From the NCBI RefSeq assembly GCF_014108865.1, contig NZ_CP053928.1, positions 868,001 to 932,000 on the forward strand: a stretch of 64,000 nucleotides of DNA, read 5' to 3'. Below the pieces are notes generated by a model. It was given only the letters and a program-made list of their open reading frames with translations. It ran no database searches and was not told where the DNA came from. This stretch comes from Nocardioides sp. WS12. Its GTDB lineage: Bacteria > Actinomycetota > Actinomycetes > Propionibacteriales > Nocardioidaceae. Made by a program: the position numbers and the translations under genes. Positions 26,445 to 35,261 of this stretch are shown here, piece by piece; within the stretch, counting starts at the first letter, position 1; the number at the start of each line of letters is the position of its first letter.

Positions 26445-26497
26445 CGGGACTCCCTTCCTTGTGGCTTACGACGCTAGAACGGAAATCTTCTAGACAC

Positions 26498-26532
26498 AAG
26501 TAGTTGACGTCTAAGAGATTTAGTTCTACGGT
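26498..26532 (+). promoter_or_regulatory. isoG operon promoter with operator between -35 and -10
   Basis: TTGACG at 26,504-26,509 is a strong -35. After a 17-bp spacer, TACGGT at 26,527-26,532 is a weak -10. The palindrome CTAAGAGATTTAG (26,511-26,523) fills the spacer. A bound regulator there would block RNA polymerase. The 19-bp string AAGTAGTTGACGTCTAAGA (26,498-26,516) recurs before the SCP2 operon at 40,466. Confidence 0.65.
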
Positions 26533-26665
26533 CATTCCAGTGTGATCGCCGACACAAGCACAAGTCAAGGCGAACCACGACGGACCAGTTCGCTGATCAA
26601 ACGCGCGATACCGAACAAGCAACCGCCCTATAGACGCGCGGTGAAACAAGACGAGGAGGGTTCCG

Positions 26666-27880
26666 ATGGTTGGACCACTTGATGGTGTGAGAGTGATCGA
26701 CCTGGCATCGATGATGTCGGGACCGTGGGCCGCAGACATCCTGGGAGACCAGGGCGCCGACGTGATCAAGGTGGAGGTCCCCAACAAGGGCGACCACGTC
26801 CGCGCTCTGCAGAACCGGCACGGCGGGATGTCGGCGATGTTCGTCAACGTCAACCGCTCGAAGCGTTCGGTGACGGTGAACCTGAAGGATCCCGAAGGTG
26901 TGGAGATCCTCAAGAAGCTCGTCGCGACCGCCGACGTCGTCATCCAGAACTTCCGGCCGGGCGTCGTCGAGCGCCTCGGCATCGGCTACGACGACCTTGC
27001 CGCGATCAACCCGCGACTGATCTACCTGTCCATGAGCGGCTTCGGTGAGCGTGGACCGCTCGCCGGCCAGCGAGTCTACGACTCGCTCATCCAGGCTCTC
27101 ACAGGTCTCACCTCGGTTCAGGCCGGTTCAGACACAGAGCGTCCGCGACTCATCCGCACGATCCTTCCCGACAAGCTCAGTGCCGTTGTCGGTGCGCAGG
27201 CCATCAGTGCAGCCCTCTTCGCCCGTGAACGCAACGGCGCAGGCCAGCACATTCGACTGTCCATGCTCGAAGGAGTGCTGTCGTTCCTCTGGGCCTCCGA
27301 CATGGGCGCCTACACCTTCATGGACAAGCCCACGACGATCGAGCAGGGCGGAAGCTTCATCGACCTGATCTACGAAACCGCCGACGGGCACATCACCATC
27401 GCCACCAACTCCAACGGCGAGTGGCAAGGCATGTGCCAGGCGCTCGGACACCCCGAATGGATCGAGGACGAAAGGTTCTCAACCCCGGTTGGCCGGTCGG
27501 AAAACATCAACGCCCGCCTGGAAATGATCCAGAGTGTTGTCATCGATGACACCAACGAACACTGGCTCAAGATGCTGGACGAGAACGACGTTCCCGCCGC
27601 ACCGATCTTGACCCGCGCCGAAGTCATCGAGCATCCCCAGGTCCTGGCCGCCGAGATCATCGTCCAGAACGACCACCCCGATGCGGGACCGCTGCGACAG
27701 GCCCGGGTTCCTGCCCGGTTCCTCGGAACGCCTCCCACGCCTCCCCGTGGCGCACCACGCCTCGGCCAGCACAACATCGAAGTACTGAGCGAACTGGGCA
27801 TCGACACCGAAGCCCTCGGCGACCTGGTCGCCCGCAACATCGTCGGCAACGAAGAAGCCGCGGCCGCGGCGACCGTCTGA
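26666..27880 (+). CDS. isoG: IsoG, CaiB/BaiF family CoA-transferase/racemase
   Basis: A 404-residue family III CoA-transferase/racemase-type protein. N-terminal GPLDGVRVIDLASMMSGPWA and GDQGADVIKVEVP, the FRPGVVERLGIGYDDLA segment and LSMSGFGERGP are family hallmarks. In Rhodococcus isoprene degraders IsoG is proposed to act on 2-glutathionyl-2-methyl-3-butenoate or its CoA ester. It is the first gene of the 14-gene operon, with GACGAGG upstream of the ATG. The paralogue at 22,050 is similar throughout. Confidence 0.9.
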   Translation: MVGPLDGVRVIDLASMMSGPWAADILGDQGADVIKVEVPNKGDHVRALQNRHGGMSAMFVNVNRSKRSVTVNLKDPEGVEILKKLVATADVVIQNFRPGVVERLGIGYDDLAAINPRLIYLSMSGFGERGPLAGQRVYDSLIQALTGLTSVQAGSDTERPRLIRTILPDKLSAVVGAQAISAALFARERNGAGQHIRLSMLEGVLSFLWASDMGAYTFMDKPTTIEQGGSFIDLIYETADGHITIATNSNGEWQGMCQALGHPEWIEDERFSTPVGRSENINARLEMIQSVVIDDTNEHWLKMLDENDVPAAPILTRAEVIEHPQVLAAEIIVQNDHPDAGPLRQARVPARFLGTPPTPPRGAPRLGQHNIEVLSELGIDTEALGDLVARNIVGNEEAAAAATV

Positions 27881-27900
27881 AGCAAGAGGAGATCACTTTC

Positions 27901-28581
27901 ATGTCAACAGTTCTGGTCGTAGGCGCAGACCGCGGAATCGCCCACTGCATTTCACTCCAGCTCAAGGAACGCGGCGACGATGTCATCGCAGCCTGCATGG
28001 TCGGCAACGACGAACTTGTCGCCGCAGGTGTCCGCGTCGAAGGGGGAGTAGACGTCACCTCGCAGGAGTCCGTCGACACCCTCGTCGCCAAGCTCGAAGC
28101 CGACGGCGTCAGCCTGGACTCGGTCTTCCACGTCGCGGGCGTCCTCGGCCTCGATGACCTCGGCTCCATCGACTACGACGACTTCCGTCGGCAGATCGAA
28201 ATCAACACCATCGGGCCGCTCCGCACCGTCGAAGCCGTTCGCGGGCTCCTCCACGAAGGATCGAAGGTCGGCATTCTCACCAGCCGCGTCGGCTCCCTCA
28301 CCGACAACACCTCGGGCGGAATGTACGCCTACCGGGTCTCGAAGGCCGCCGCGAACATGGTCGTCCTGAACCTGCACCACGATCTGGCGAAGCAGGGCAT
28401 CAGTGTCCTGGCGCTGCACCCCGGCATGGTCGCCACGGACCTCACCAAGGACTACCCCGGCGACTACGACTACATCACCCCGGAGCAGGCCGCAGCAGGC
28501 CTCATCTCCGACGTCGACGGCCTCACCCCCGAAAACGCAGGTCGATTCCAGCACTCGAACGGCACCTACCTGCCGTGGTGA
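27901..28581 (+). CDS. isoH: IsoH, short-chain dehydrogenase for the glutathionyl alcohol
   Basis: A 226-residue SDR. The product fits IsoH, the NAD-dependent 1-hydroxy-2-glutathionyl-2-methyl-3-butene dehydrogenase that oxidises the alcohol to aldehyde and acid. A Gly-rich dinucleotide site is in VVGADRGIAHCISLQL, and the catalytic motif is in YAYRVSKAAANMV (YxxxK). The helix after it ends in LHPGMVATDLT. It is 20 bp after isoG with AGAGGAG upstream. The enzyme is shorter than most SDRs, as known for IsoH. Confidence 0.9.
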   Translation: MSTVLVVGADRGIAHCISLQLKERGDDVIAACMVGNDELVAAGVRVEGGVDVTSQESVDTLVAKLEADGVSLDSVFHVAGVLGLDDLGSIDYDDFRRQIEINTIGPLRTVEAVRGLLHEGSKVGILTSRVGSLTDNTSGGMYAYRVSKAAANMVVLNLHHDLAKQGISVLALHPGMVATDLTKDYPGDYDYITPEQAAAGLISDVDGLTPENAGRFQHSNGTYLPW

Positions 28582-28658
28582 ACCGGACGCGGCTACACCG
28601 CCGCGCCCGCACCTCGATCTGAACACGACAACACGCACTTCTTGAAAGGAACCACACC

Positions 28659-29372
28659 ATGATCACCGTCTACGGCTACGTCCCCGGTTTCGGGGTCCCG
28701 GACATCAGCCCCTTCGTCAACAAGGTCGTCAACTACCTGACCTTCGTCGGCCTCGACTTCGAGTGGAAGCCCCAGGACCTGGCCACCCTCGACGAGGACT
28801 CCCCGACCGGCAAGCTCCCGTACATCGTCGACAGCGACGGCACCAAGGTCGCCGACTCGACGGCCATCATCAACTACCTCAAGGACAAGTACGGCGACAA
28901 GCTCGACGCCGATCTGTCGGCAGCCGAAGCCGCAAACAACCTTGCCTGGACTCGGCTCGTGGAGGAGAACCTCTACTGGAGCGGCATCATCGAGCCCCGC
29001 TGGCGCCTCGACGAGGGCTGGGAGGTCTACATGGGGATCATCGTCAACGGCGAGGTCAACGACGACATCCGCACCGCGCTCGCACCGTTCCGCCAGCGGA
29101 TCCTCGACGGCTTCAACGGCCAGGGCATGGGCCGACGCAGCTCCGAAGCCGTCCAGGTCGTCTTCCGGCTCGACGTCGACGCCCTCGCTGACTACCTCGG
29201 CGACAAGACCTACTTCACCGGCGACGCGCTCCGAACTGTCGACGCCACCGTCTACTCGACCCTCAAGCACATCGCCAACCAGCCGCACCCGTGGCCGGGC
29301 ACCGGCTACGTGCAGACCAAGCCGAACCTCGTCGCCTACCTGGAGCGCCTCGAAACCCAGTTCGGCATCTGA
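28659..29372 (+). CDS. isoI: IsoI, glutathione S-transferase acting on isoprene epoxide
   Basis: A 237-residue GST-fold protein. The N-terminal thioredoxin-like half has GKLPYIVDSDGTKVADSTAI, containing the cis-Pro and the Ser that binds the gamma-glutamyl group. The C-terminal helical half has the N-capping Asp region in YFTGDALRTVDATVYSTL. In strain AD45 IsoI conjugates glutathione to the epoxide of isoprene. It lies third in the operon, with AAAGGAA upstream of the start. Glutathione would come from the linked gshA and gshB. Confidence 0.92.
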   Translation: MITVYGYVPGFGVPDISPFVNKVVNYLTFVGLDFEWKPQDLATLDEDSPTGKLPYIVDSDGTKVADSTAIINYLKDKYGDKLDADLSAAEAANNLAWTRLVEENLYWSGIIEPRWRLDEGWEVYMGIIVNGEVNDDIRTALAPFRQRILDGFNGQGMGRRSSEAVQVVFRLDVDALADYLGDKTYFTGDALRTVDATVYSTLKHIANQPHPWPGTGYVQTKPNLVAYLERLETQFGI

Positions 29373-29417
29373 CGCACGTCACCCAAACCCTGTAGGTAAC
29401 GGGAGGAACCCGAGAAC

Positions 29418-30170
29418 ATGATCGATCTCTACTACTACACCAGCCCCAACGTTCGTAAGGTGCTGATCGCACTGGAGGAACTGGAGCTGGAGTACCAGAT
29501 CCGCTGGACAGACATCAGCGGCGGAGAGCAGTTCTCGCCCGAGTACCTCCAGATCAATCCCAACGGCAAGGTGCCGGCCATCGTCGACCACGATGGCCCC
29601 GATGGCCGGCCCCTGGCCCTGTTCGAGAGCGGCGCGATTCTTCTCTACCTCGCAGAGAAGACAGGCAAGTTGCTGCCCGCTGATCCGATTGAGCGTTGGG
29701 ACGCCGTGGCGTGGACCGTGTGGCAGGTAGCCAACCACGGCCCGATCGCCGGCCAGTCAACGCACTTCCACAAGTACGCACCCGCAATGGGCATCAACGA
29801 CGAGTACGCCACAGGCCGCTATCTCAACGAGATCCGACGACTGTACGGCGTGCTTGACACCCGACTTGCCGACCGTGACTACATCGCCGGTGAGTTCTCC
29901 ATCGCCGACGTTGCCACATATCCCTGGACCCGAGTCGCGAAGGGACAGGGCGTCGACATCGAAGGCGAGTTCCCCCACGTTGCCGCGTGGACCCAGCGCG
30001 TCGGTGAACGCCCATCAACGAAGGTCAGGGTCTCCGACCCGCGCGAGGCCAAAGCGTCCAAGAACGAGTACACCGCCGAACAGTTCCAGACCCTGTTCCG
30101 CCCACCCGACACCACCGGGAATCCCACCATCGACTCACCTGAGCCCGCCGTTGCTGGAGGCAACCAATGA
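29418..30170 (+). CDS. isoJ: IsoJ, second glutathione S-transferase
   Basis: A 250-residue GST of the Nu/YfcG-like type. The N-terminal YYYTSPNVRKVLIALEE motif, NPNGKVPAIVDHDG and LFESGAILLYLAEKTG form the glutathione site. The C-terminal domain has YIAGEFSIADVATYPW. The C-terminal tail after residue 210 is longer than usual. In the AD45 pathway IsoJ shows GST activity with model substrates, and its exact step is not settled. Its stop overlaps the aldehyde dehydrogenase start (ATGA). GGGAGG precedes the ATG. Confidence 0.9.
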   Translation: MIDLYYYTSPNVRKVLIALEELELEYQIRWTDISGGEQFSPEYLQINPNGKVPAIVDHDGPDGRPLALFESGAILLYLAEKTGKLLPADPIERWDAVAWTVWQVANHGPIAGQSTHFHKYAPAMGINDEYATGRYLNEIRRLYGVLDTRLADRDYIAGEFSIADVATYPWTRVAKGQGVDIEGEFPHVAAWTQRVGERPSTKVRVSDPREAKASKNEYTAEQFQTLFRPPDTTGNPTIDSPEPAVAGGNQ

Positions 30171-31600
30171 CATCCAACGTCCAGTCCGCCGAAGTGACGG
30201 CACCCAAGCTCCTCATCAACGGGGAGGTCGTCACGACCGCCCGACGCCGTGAGGTCATCAACCCGGCAACCGGGGATGCCTTCACCGCTGTACCTGACGC
30301 GACGCCGGCTGACCTCGACAACGCCGTCGCTGCTGCCCGACGAGCCTTCACCGGATGGTCCAAGACGTCCCTTCAGGGTCGTCAGATGGCCGTGCAGCGC
30401 ATGGTCGCAGTCATCCGCGAAAACCTCGATGAACTCTCACTGCTCGTCACCCTTGAACAGGGCAAGCCCCTCGCCAAGGCTCGCGGCGAGATCGAGTCCG
30501 GCCTCCGCTACTGCGAGGCCTACGCGCAGATGCAGATCCCGGTCGAGGTCGTTCGTGACGACGCAACCGAGCGAACTGAAATTCGTCGAGCGCCGCTGGG
30601 TGTCGTCGGCGCCATCACCGCCTGGAACTACCCGATCCTGCTCGCACTCTGGAAGATCGCGCCCGGCCTCGTTGCGGGCAACACGATCATCGTCAAGCCG
30701 TCGCCGCTCACCCCAGTAGCGACCATGCGACTGGCCGAACTCCTTCATGACGTCTTCCCTGTCGGCGTGTTCCAGGTCGTCTCTGGGGGGGACGACATCG
30801 GGCCAGCCCTCACGAGCCACCGCGGGATCAACAAGATCTCCTTCACCGGGTCGGTCGCCACCGGCAAGGCCATCATGGCCAGCGCCGCCGGGACCCTCAA
30901 GCGCCTCACCCTGGAGTTGGGCGGCAACGACGCGGGCATCGTCCTCGATGACGCCGATCCGGCATCGATCGCCGCTGACCTCTACTGGGGCGGCCTGTCC
31001 AACTGCGGGCAGGTCTGCGCCGGCCTCAAGCGCCTCTACGTTCCGAAGCGTCTCGCCGACCAGGTTAGCGACGCTCTCGCTGCCGTGGCCGCGACCGTCC
31101 GTGTCGGCAACGGTCTCGAAGACGGTGTCGACATGGGTCCGATCCAGAACGAGGCACAGCTCAACCGTGTGAACTCGCTGGTCGAGTCCTCCCTCGCCCG
31201 AGGCGCTCGGGAGATCTTCCGAGGCGAAGCTCCCTCCGGGCCAGGATACTTCCACCCAGTCACGCTCGTCCGTGCGGACGACGAATCGCTCCCCATCGTC
31301 GAGCAGGAGCAGTTCGGACCGGTTCTGCCGATCATCGCCTACGACGACCTGGACGATGCCATTGCCCGCGCCAACGCCAGCGACCTCGGCCTCGGTGCCT
31401 CGGTCTGGTCGCCGGACGAGGCACGAGCGATCGACGTAGCCGAGCGACTCGAAGCCGGCAGCGTCTGGGTCAACCAGCACCCGGCCATGTCCCCGGACAC
31501 CCCCTTCGGCGGGGTCAAGCAGTCCGGACTCGGCGTCGAGTCCTCCCTGCACGGCCTGCTCGCGTACACCGACATCACCGTTCTGCGCATTAAGCACTGA
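30167..31600 (+). CDS. aldH1: Aldehyde dehydrogenase of the iso operon (AldH1-like)
   Basis: A 477-residue NAD(P)-dependent aldehyde dehydrogenase with all catalytic residues. These are the Asn in AWNYPILLALW, Glu250 in LELGGND and nucleophile Cys284 in NCGQVCAG. IVKPSPLTP holds the cofactor-binding Lys. It probably helps oxidise the glutathionyl aldehyde to the acid, or removes aldehydes formed from the epoxide. It sits between isoJ and isoA and overlaps isoJ by 4 bp. Contrast the dead homologue at 36,420. Confidence 0.9.
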   Translation: MTSNVQSAEVTAPKLLINGEVVTTARRREVINPATGDAFTAVPDATPADLDNAVAAARRAFTGWSKTSLQGRQMAVQRMVAVIRENLDELSLLVTLEQGKPLAKARGEIESGLRYCEAYAQMQIPVEVVRDDATERTEIRRAPLGVVGAITAWNYPILLALWKIAPGLVAGNTIIVKPSPLTPVATMRLAELLHDVFPVGVFQVVSGGDDIGPALTSHRGINKISFTGSVATGKAIMASAAGTLKRLTLELGGNDAGIVLDDADPASIAADLYWGGLSNCGQVCAGLKRLYVPKRLADQVSDALAAVAATVRVGNGLEDGVDMGPIQNEAQLNRVNSLVESSLARGAREIFRGEAPSGPGYFHPVTLVRADDESLPIVEQEQFGPVLPIIAYDDLDDAIARANASDLGLGASVWSPDEARAIDVAERLEAGSVWVNQHPAMSPDTPFGGVKQSGLGVESSLHGLLAYTDITVLRIKH

Positions 31601-31702
31601 CCGACTCGGTGCAGCAGCCGGCCCCGCATCGGGCGCCGGCTCAGCAGCCCACCCCTAAACACCAACGAGCACTGAACCAATCAAACTCAGAGGAGTTACA
31701 CA

Positions 31703-33199
31703 ATGCTCTTGAACCGAGACGACTGGTACGACATCTCCCGCGATGTCGACTGGTCACTGACCCACGTCGACCCCGAAGTCGCCTTCCCGACCTCCTGGAG
31801 CGGCGCACAGAACGTTCCCGCTGACGCATGGGACAAGTGGGAGGAGCCCTTCCGGGTCTCCTACCGCGACTACGTGCGCATCCAGCGAGAGAAGGAGTCC
31901 GGCGTCAAGGCCGTGGGCAACGCGCTCGGCCGAGCCGGACTGTTCGAGAAGCTGGACCCCGCCCACGTCGCCGCATCGCACTTGCACATGGGCGGCACCT
32001 GCATGGTCGAGCACATGGCGGTCACGATGCAGAGCCGCTTCTGTCGGTTCGCGCCGTCCTCGAAGTGGCGCAACCTCGGAGTCTTCGGGATGCTCGACGA
32101 AACGCGTCACACCCAGCTCGACATGCGCTTCTCCCACGAACTGCTCAAGGTGGACGAGCGGTTTGACTGGACCCAGAAGGCGTTCCACACCAACGAGTGG
32201 GGCATCCTCGCCGTCAAGAACTTCTTCGACGACATCATGCTCAACGCCGACTGCGTCGAAGCCGCACTGGCGACGAGCCTCACCGTCGAACACGGCTTCA
32301 CCAACGTCCAGTTCGTTGCGCTCGCCGCCGACGCCATGGCCGCCGGCGACATCAACTGGTCCAACCTGCTGTCCTCCATCCAGACCGATGAGGCGCGGCA
32401 TGCCCAGCAGGGCTTCCCGACCCTTGAGGTCCTGATGGAGCACGACCCTGCTCGCGCGCAGACGGCCCTCGACGTGGCCTTCTGGCGTTCCACCAGGCTC
32501 TTCCAGACCCTGACCGGTCCCGCGATGGACTATTACACGCCGGTCGACCAGCGCAAGCACTCCTTCAAGGAGTTCATGCTGGAGTGGATCGTGAACCACC
32601 ACGAACGCATCCTTGAGGACTACGGCCTGAAGAAGCCCTGGTACTGGGACACCTTCATGTACTCGCTGGAAAACGGCCACCACGCCATGCACATCGGCAC
32701 CTGGTTCTGGCGCCCCACCCTGTTCTGGAAGCCCAACGCCGGCGTCTCCAAGGACGAGCGCGACTGGTTGCGCGAGAAGTACCCCACGTGGGAAGAGAAC
32801 TGGGGCGTCATGTGGGACGAGATCATCAAGAACGTCAACAACGACGAGATCTACAACACGCTCCCGGACACGCTTCCGGCTCTCTGCAACCTCACCCAGT
32901 TGCCGCTCGGCTCGTCGGGTTCACGTCACGACCTGCAGCCAACCCAGAAGTTGTACAAGGGGCGCCTCTACAGCTTCGACTCGGACGTCTCTCAGTGGTG
33001 CTTTGAGCAGGACCCTGAGCGATACGCCGGACACGAGTCGTTCGTCGACCGGTTCATCGGCGGCAAGATCCTGCCCGCCGACCTCGCCGGAGGCTTGCTG
33101 TACATGGGCATCACGCCCGAGGTCATGGGCGACGACGTCTACGACTACGCCTGGGCCAAGGACTACCTCAACCAGCCGGGCCAGACCGCTGCGGTCTGA
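31703..33199 (+). CDS. isoA: IsoA, isoprene monooxygenase alpha subunit (diiron)
   Basis: A 498-residue large subunit of a soluble diiron monooxygenase. The iron ligands are all present and nearly at TmoA numbering: Glu103, Glu133 and His136 (DETRH), then Glu196, Glu230 and His233 (DEARH). It forms the epoxide of isoprene with O2. The toluene/alkene monooxygenase group is clear from the sequence, and the isoprene assignment rests on the isoG-J neighbours. The ATG has AGAGGAG upstream. A 102-bp gap separates it from the aldehyde dehydrogenase gene. Confidence 0.95.
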   Translation: MLLNRDDWYDISRDVDWSLTHVDPEVAFPTSWSGAQNVPADAWDKWEEPFRVSYRDYVRIQREKESGVKAVGNALGRAGLFEKLDPAHVAASHLHMGGTCMVEHMAVTMQSRFCRFAPSSKWRNLGVFGMLDETRHTQLDMRFSHELLKVDERFDWTQKAFHTNEWGILAVKNFFDDIMLNADCVEAALATSLTVEHGFTNVQFVALAADAMAAGDINWSNLLSSIQTDEARHAQQGFPTLEVLMEHDPARAQTALDVAFWRSTRLFQTLTGPAMDYYTPVDQRKHSFKEFMLEWIVNHHERILEDYGLKKPWYWDTFMYSLENGHHAMHIGTWFWRPTLFWKPNAGVSKDERDWLREKYPTWEENWGVMWDEIIKNVNNDEIYNTLPDTLPALCNLTQLPLGSSGSRHDLQPTQKLYKGRLYSFDSDVSQWCFEQDPERYAGHESFVDRFIGGKILPADLAGGLLYMGITPEVMGDDVYDYAWAKDYLNQPGQTAAV

Positions 33200-33226
33200 C
33201 TGCAGTTCTGAAAAGGAGAACAACAA

Positions 33227-33496
33227 ATGACTGCATTCGCTCTCACCGGCCGATTCGTTGGGGACTTCGTACCTCTTCTCGTGCCGATCGACACCGAAGA
33301 CACGATGGAGAAGTTCGCCTCCGTCGTGGCCAGCTTCGCCGTTGGCATTCGAGTTCCCAGGCCTGACCCCCTCCCCGGCTACGAGGTTCTCCTCGACGGC
33401 GAGGTCATCCCGGCAGAGAAGACGCTCGATGCACTGATGGGGGAGCAGACCATCTACCCCCTGCAATGGTTCGACGTCCGGTTCCGCGAGGCCTGA
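33227..33496 (+). CDS. isoB: IsoB, monooxygenase gamma subunit
   Basis: An 89-residue TmoB-like small subunit with a ubiquitin-like fold. The sequence starts MTAFALTGRFVGDFVPLLVP and ends with YPLQWFDVRFREA, both typical of the family. It packs on the hydroxylase alpha subunit. Its position directly after isoA matches known iso operons. AAAGGAGA precedes the ATG. Confidence 0.92.
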   Translation: MTAFALTGRFVGDFVPLLVPIDTEDTMEKFASVVASFAVGIRVPRPDPLPGYEVLLDGEVIPAEKTLDALMGEQTIYPLQWFDVRFREA

Positions 33497-33500
33497 GCCG

Positions 33501-33857
33501 ATGAGCACCGAAACCCCCGACGGCTTCGTAGAGCTGGTAGAAGCCGACGAGCTCTGGGACGACGAGATGGATTCCTATGACGTCGGAGATGAGGAGGTCC
33601 TGCTCGTCAAAGTGGACGGCCAGATCCACGCCTACGACGCCATTTGTCCTCACCAGAGCATCTCGTTAGCCGAGGGCGAGTTCGAGAACGGGCTCATCAC
33701 CTGCCGTGCGCACGAATGGCAGTTCAACGCCGTCTCCGGCGAAGGCGTCAACCCCCTCGGGAACTGCCTGACACGTCACGACGTCCGCATCAACGACGAC
33801 GGCATGGTCGAGGTCCGCCTGCGCGAAAGCGCCGGTACCCGCGGTCCGCGCCACTGA
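33501..33857 (+). CDS. isoC: IsoC, Rieske [2Fe-2S] ferredoxin
   Basis: A 118-residue Rieske protein that passes electrons from the reductase IsoF to the hydroxylase. The cluster ligands are Cys49 and His51 (CPH) and Cys68 and His71 (CRAH). An acidic N-terminal extension of about 20 residues precedes the fold. It starts 4 bp after isoB. Confidence 0.95.
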   Translation: MSTETPDGFVELVEADELWDDEMDSYDVGDEEVLLVKVDGQIHAYDAICPHQSISLAEGEFENGLITCRAHEWQFNAVSGEGVNPLGNCLTRHDVRINDDGMVEVRLRESAGTRGPRH

Positions 33858-33885
33858 CAACACCGACCCAAGAACAGGAACACCT

Positions 33886-34218
33886 ATGAGCGTGATCGAG
33901 CTCGACGAAGCCGAGGCATCAGCCGAAGCCGACCTGGTCGGCCCCGTAATCCGGTCGGGTGACTTGGCTGAGGCAGTCATTGACGCCGTCGCCAAGGACA
34001 ACCCTGACCAAGACGTCATCGTCGTCGACCGTGACGACTACATCAGGATCCACACCCGTGGATCCTGCCGGCTGACGCTGGCCAGCCTCGAAGAGGCGCT
34101 GGGTAGGCCCTACCAGCTCGAAGCCCTCGAAATCGACATGCCGTCCTTCAAGGGACGGCTCAAGACCCGGACCAACGAGTTCACCTGGTTCCTCCAGGGC
34201 TCGATGGCCGAGGCGTGA
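33886..34218 (+). CDS. isoD: IsoD, monooxygenase coupling/effector protein
   Basis: A 110-residue TmoD/MmoB-like effector that contains no cofactor. The segment VGPVIRSGDLAEAVIDAVAK, followed by IVVDRDDYIRIHT, is characteristic. It controls access and timing at the diiron site. Its stop lies just before the IsoE start. Confidence 0.92.
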   Translation: MSVIELDEAEASAEADLVGPVIRSGDLAEAVIDAVAKDNPDQDVIVVDRDDYIRIHTRGSCRLTLASLEEALGRPYQLEALEIDMPSFKGRLKTRTNEFTWFLQGSMAEA

Positions 34219-34229
34219 AAGGACAACCG

Positions 34230-35252
34230 ATGAGCGACGTGAAGCCCAAGCGTGAACGCAAGCGGACTCTCAAGACCTGGAGTGCCTTCGGAGACCTGGG
34301 ACGACGGCCCAGCGAGTACGAGATCGTCACCCACAATCTGAACCACACCACTGGACCAGCAGGACTCGAAATGGGTCCCGACGTCCACGGCAATGTCTGG
34401 CTCCGCGAGCACCGCGACTCCATGAAGGTCACAGTCCCTGACTGGGACGCATTCCGCGACCCGGACGCCATGACCTACAACGTCTACGTCGGCGGCCAGG
34501 ACGACCAGGAAACCTACGTCGAGGGTCTGCTTGAGCAGTTCGACGAGGCCGGCCACGACGAGAACCTCAGCCCCGAAGCACGGGCGCTGCTGTTCCGGGC
34601 GTTCACCCCTAGCCGGTTCCTCGCCCACGGTCTCCAGATGCTGTCGGCCTACGTCCAGCAGTTGGCCGTCAGCAGCTATGTGAGCAACTGCGCGGTCTTC
34701 CAGACCGCCGACATGCTTCGCCGACTGCAGACCACCGCCTATCGGACCAAGCAGCTGCAGCTCACCCATGGCGACGCTCAGGCGAACGGCGACCGGTGGC
34801 ACTGGGAGGGTAACCCCCTGTGGCAGCCGTTCCGCAAGGCTGTCGAACTCGCCCTCGTGGAGTACGACTGGGACCGAGCCTTTGTGATCACCAACCTGGT
34901 CATCAAGCCGGTCACCGACCTGCTCACGCTCGGCGAGGTCAGCCGACAGGCCGCCCACCTCGGGGCCCAGCTCGACGCACAGGTCCTGGAAAACCTTTAC
35001 CGCGACAGCCGACGCAGCCAGCGTTGGACGTCTGCCCTCGTGGACTTCCTGATCGCGGAGAACGCCGACAACCAGGCGATCCTGCAGGGCTACCTGGATG
35101 AGTTTGCACCGTTGGCCGAAGAGATCATCGCCGCCGGAGCGGAACTCATTGCTGTCGATGGTGGTCGCTCTGCCGAACAGATTGCCACCGCTGCGCGCGA
35201 GCAGTGGAGCAACCTACTCGTCCCACTTGAGCTCCGGCTCGGCGACAAGTAG
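34230..35252 (+). CDS. isoE: IsoE, isoprene monooxygenase beta subunit
   Basis: A 340-residue beta subunit of the hydroxylase. It keeps the ferritin-like helices without the iron ligands (for instance the SRFLAHGLQMLSAYVQQLA region and the following VSNCAVFQTADMLRR). The N-terminal KRTLKTWSAFGDLGRRPSEY is shared with the family and binds the alpha subunit. I chose the ATG at 34,230 (AAAGGA upstream) over the GTG at 34,215. Confidence 0.93.
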   Translation: MSDVKPKRERKRTLKTWSAFGDLGRRPSEYEIVTHNLNHTTGPAGLEMGPDVHGNVWLREHRDSMKVTVPDWDAFRDPDAMTYNVYVGGQDDQETYVEGLLEQFDEAGHDENLSPEARALLFRAFTPSRFLAHGLQMLSAYVQQLAVSSYVSNCAVFQTADMLRRLQTTAYRTKQLQLTHGDAQANGDRWHWEGNPLWQPFRKAVELALVEYDWDRAFVITNLVIKPVTDLLTLGEVSRQAAHLGAQLDAQVLENLYRDSRRSQRWTSALVDFLIAENADNQAILQGYLDEFAPLAEEIIAAGAELIAVDGGRSAEQIATAAREQWSNLLVPLELRLGDK

Positions 35253-35261
35253 AGCGCAACC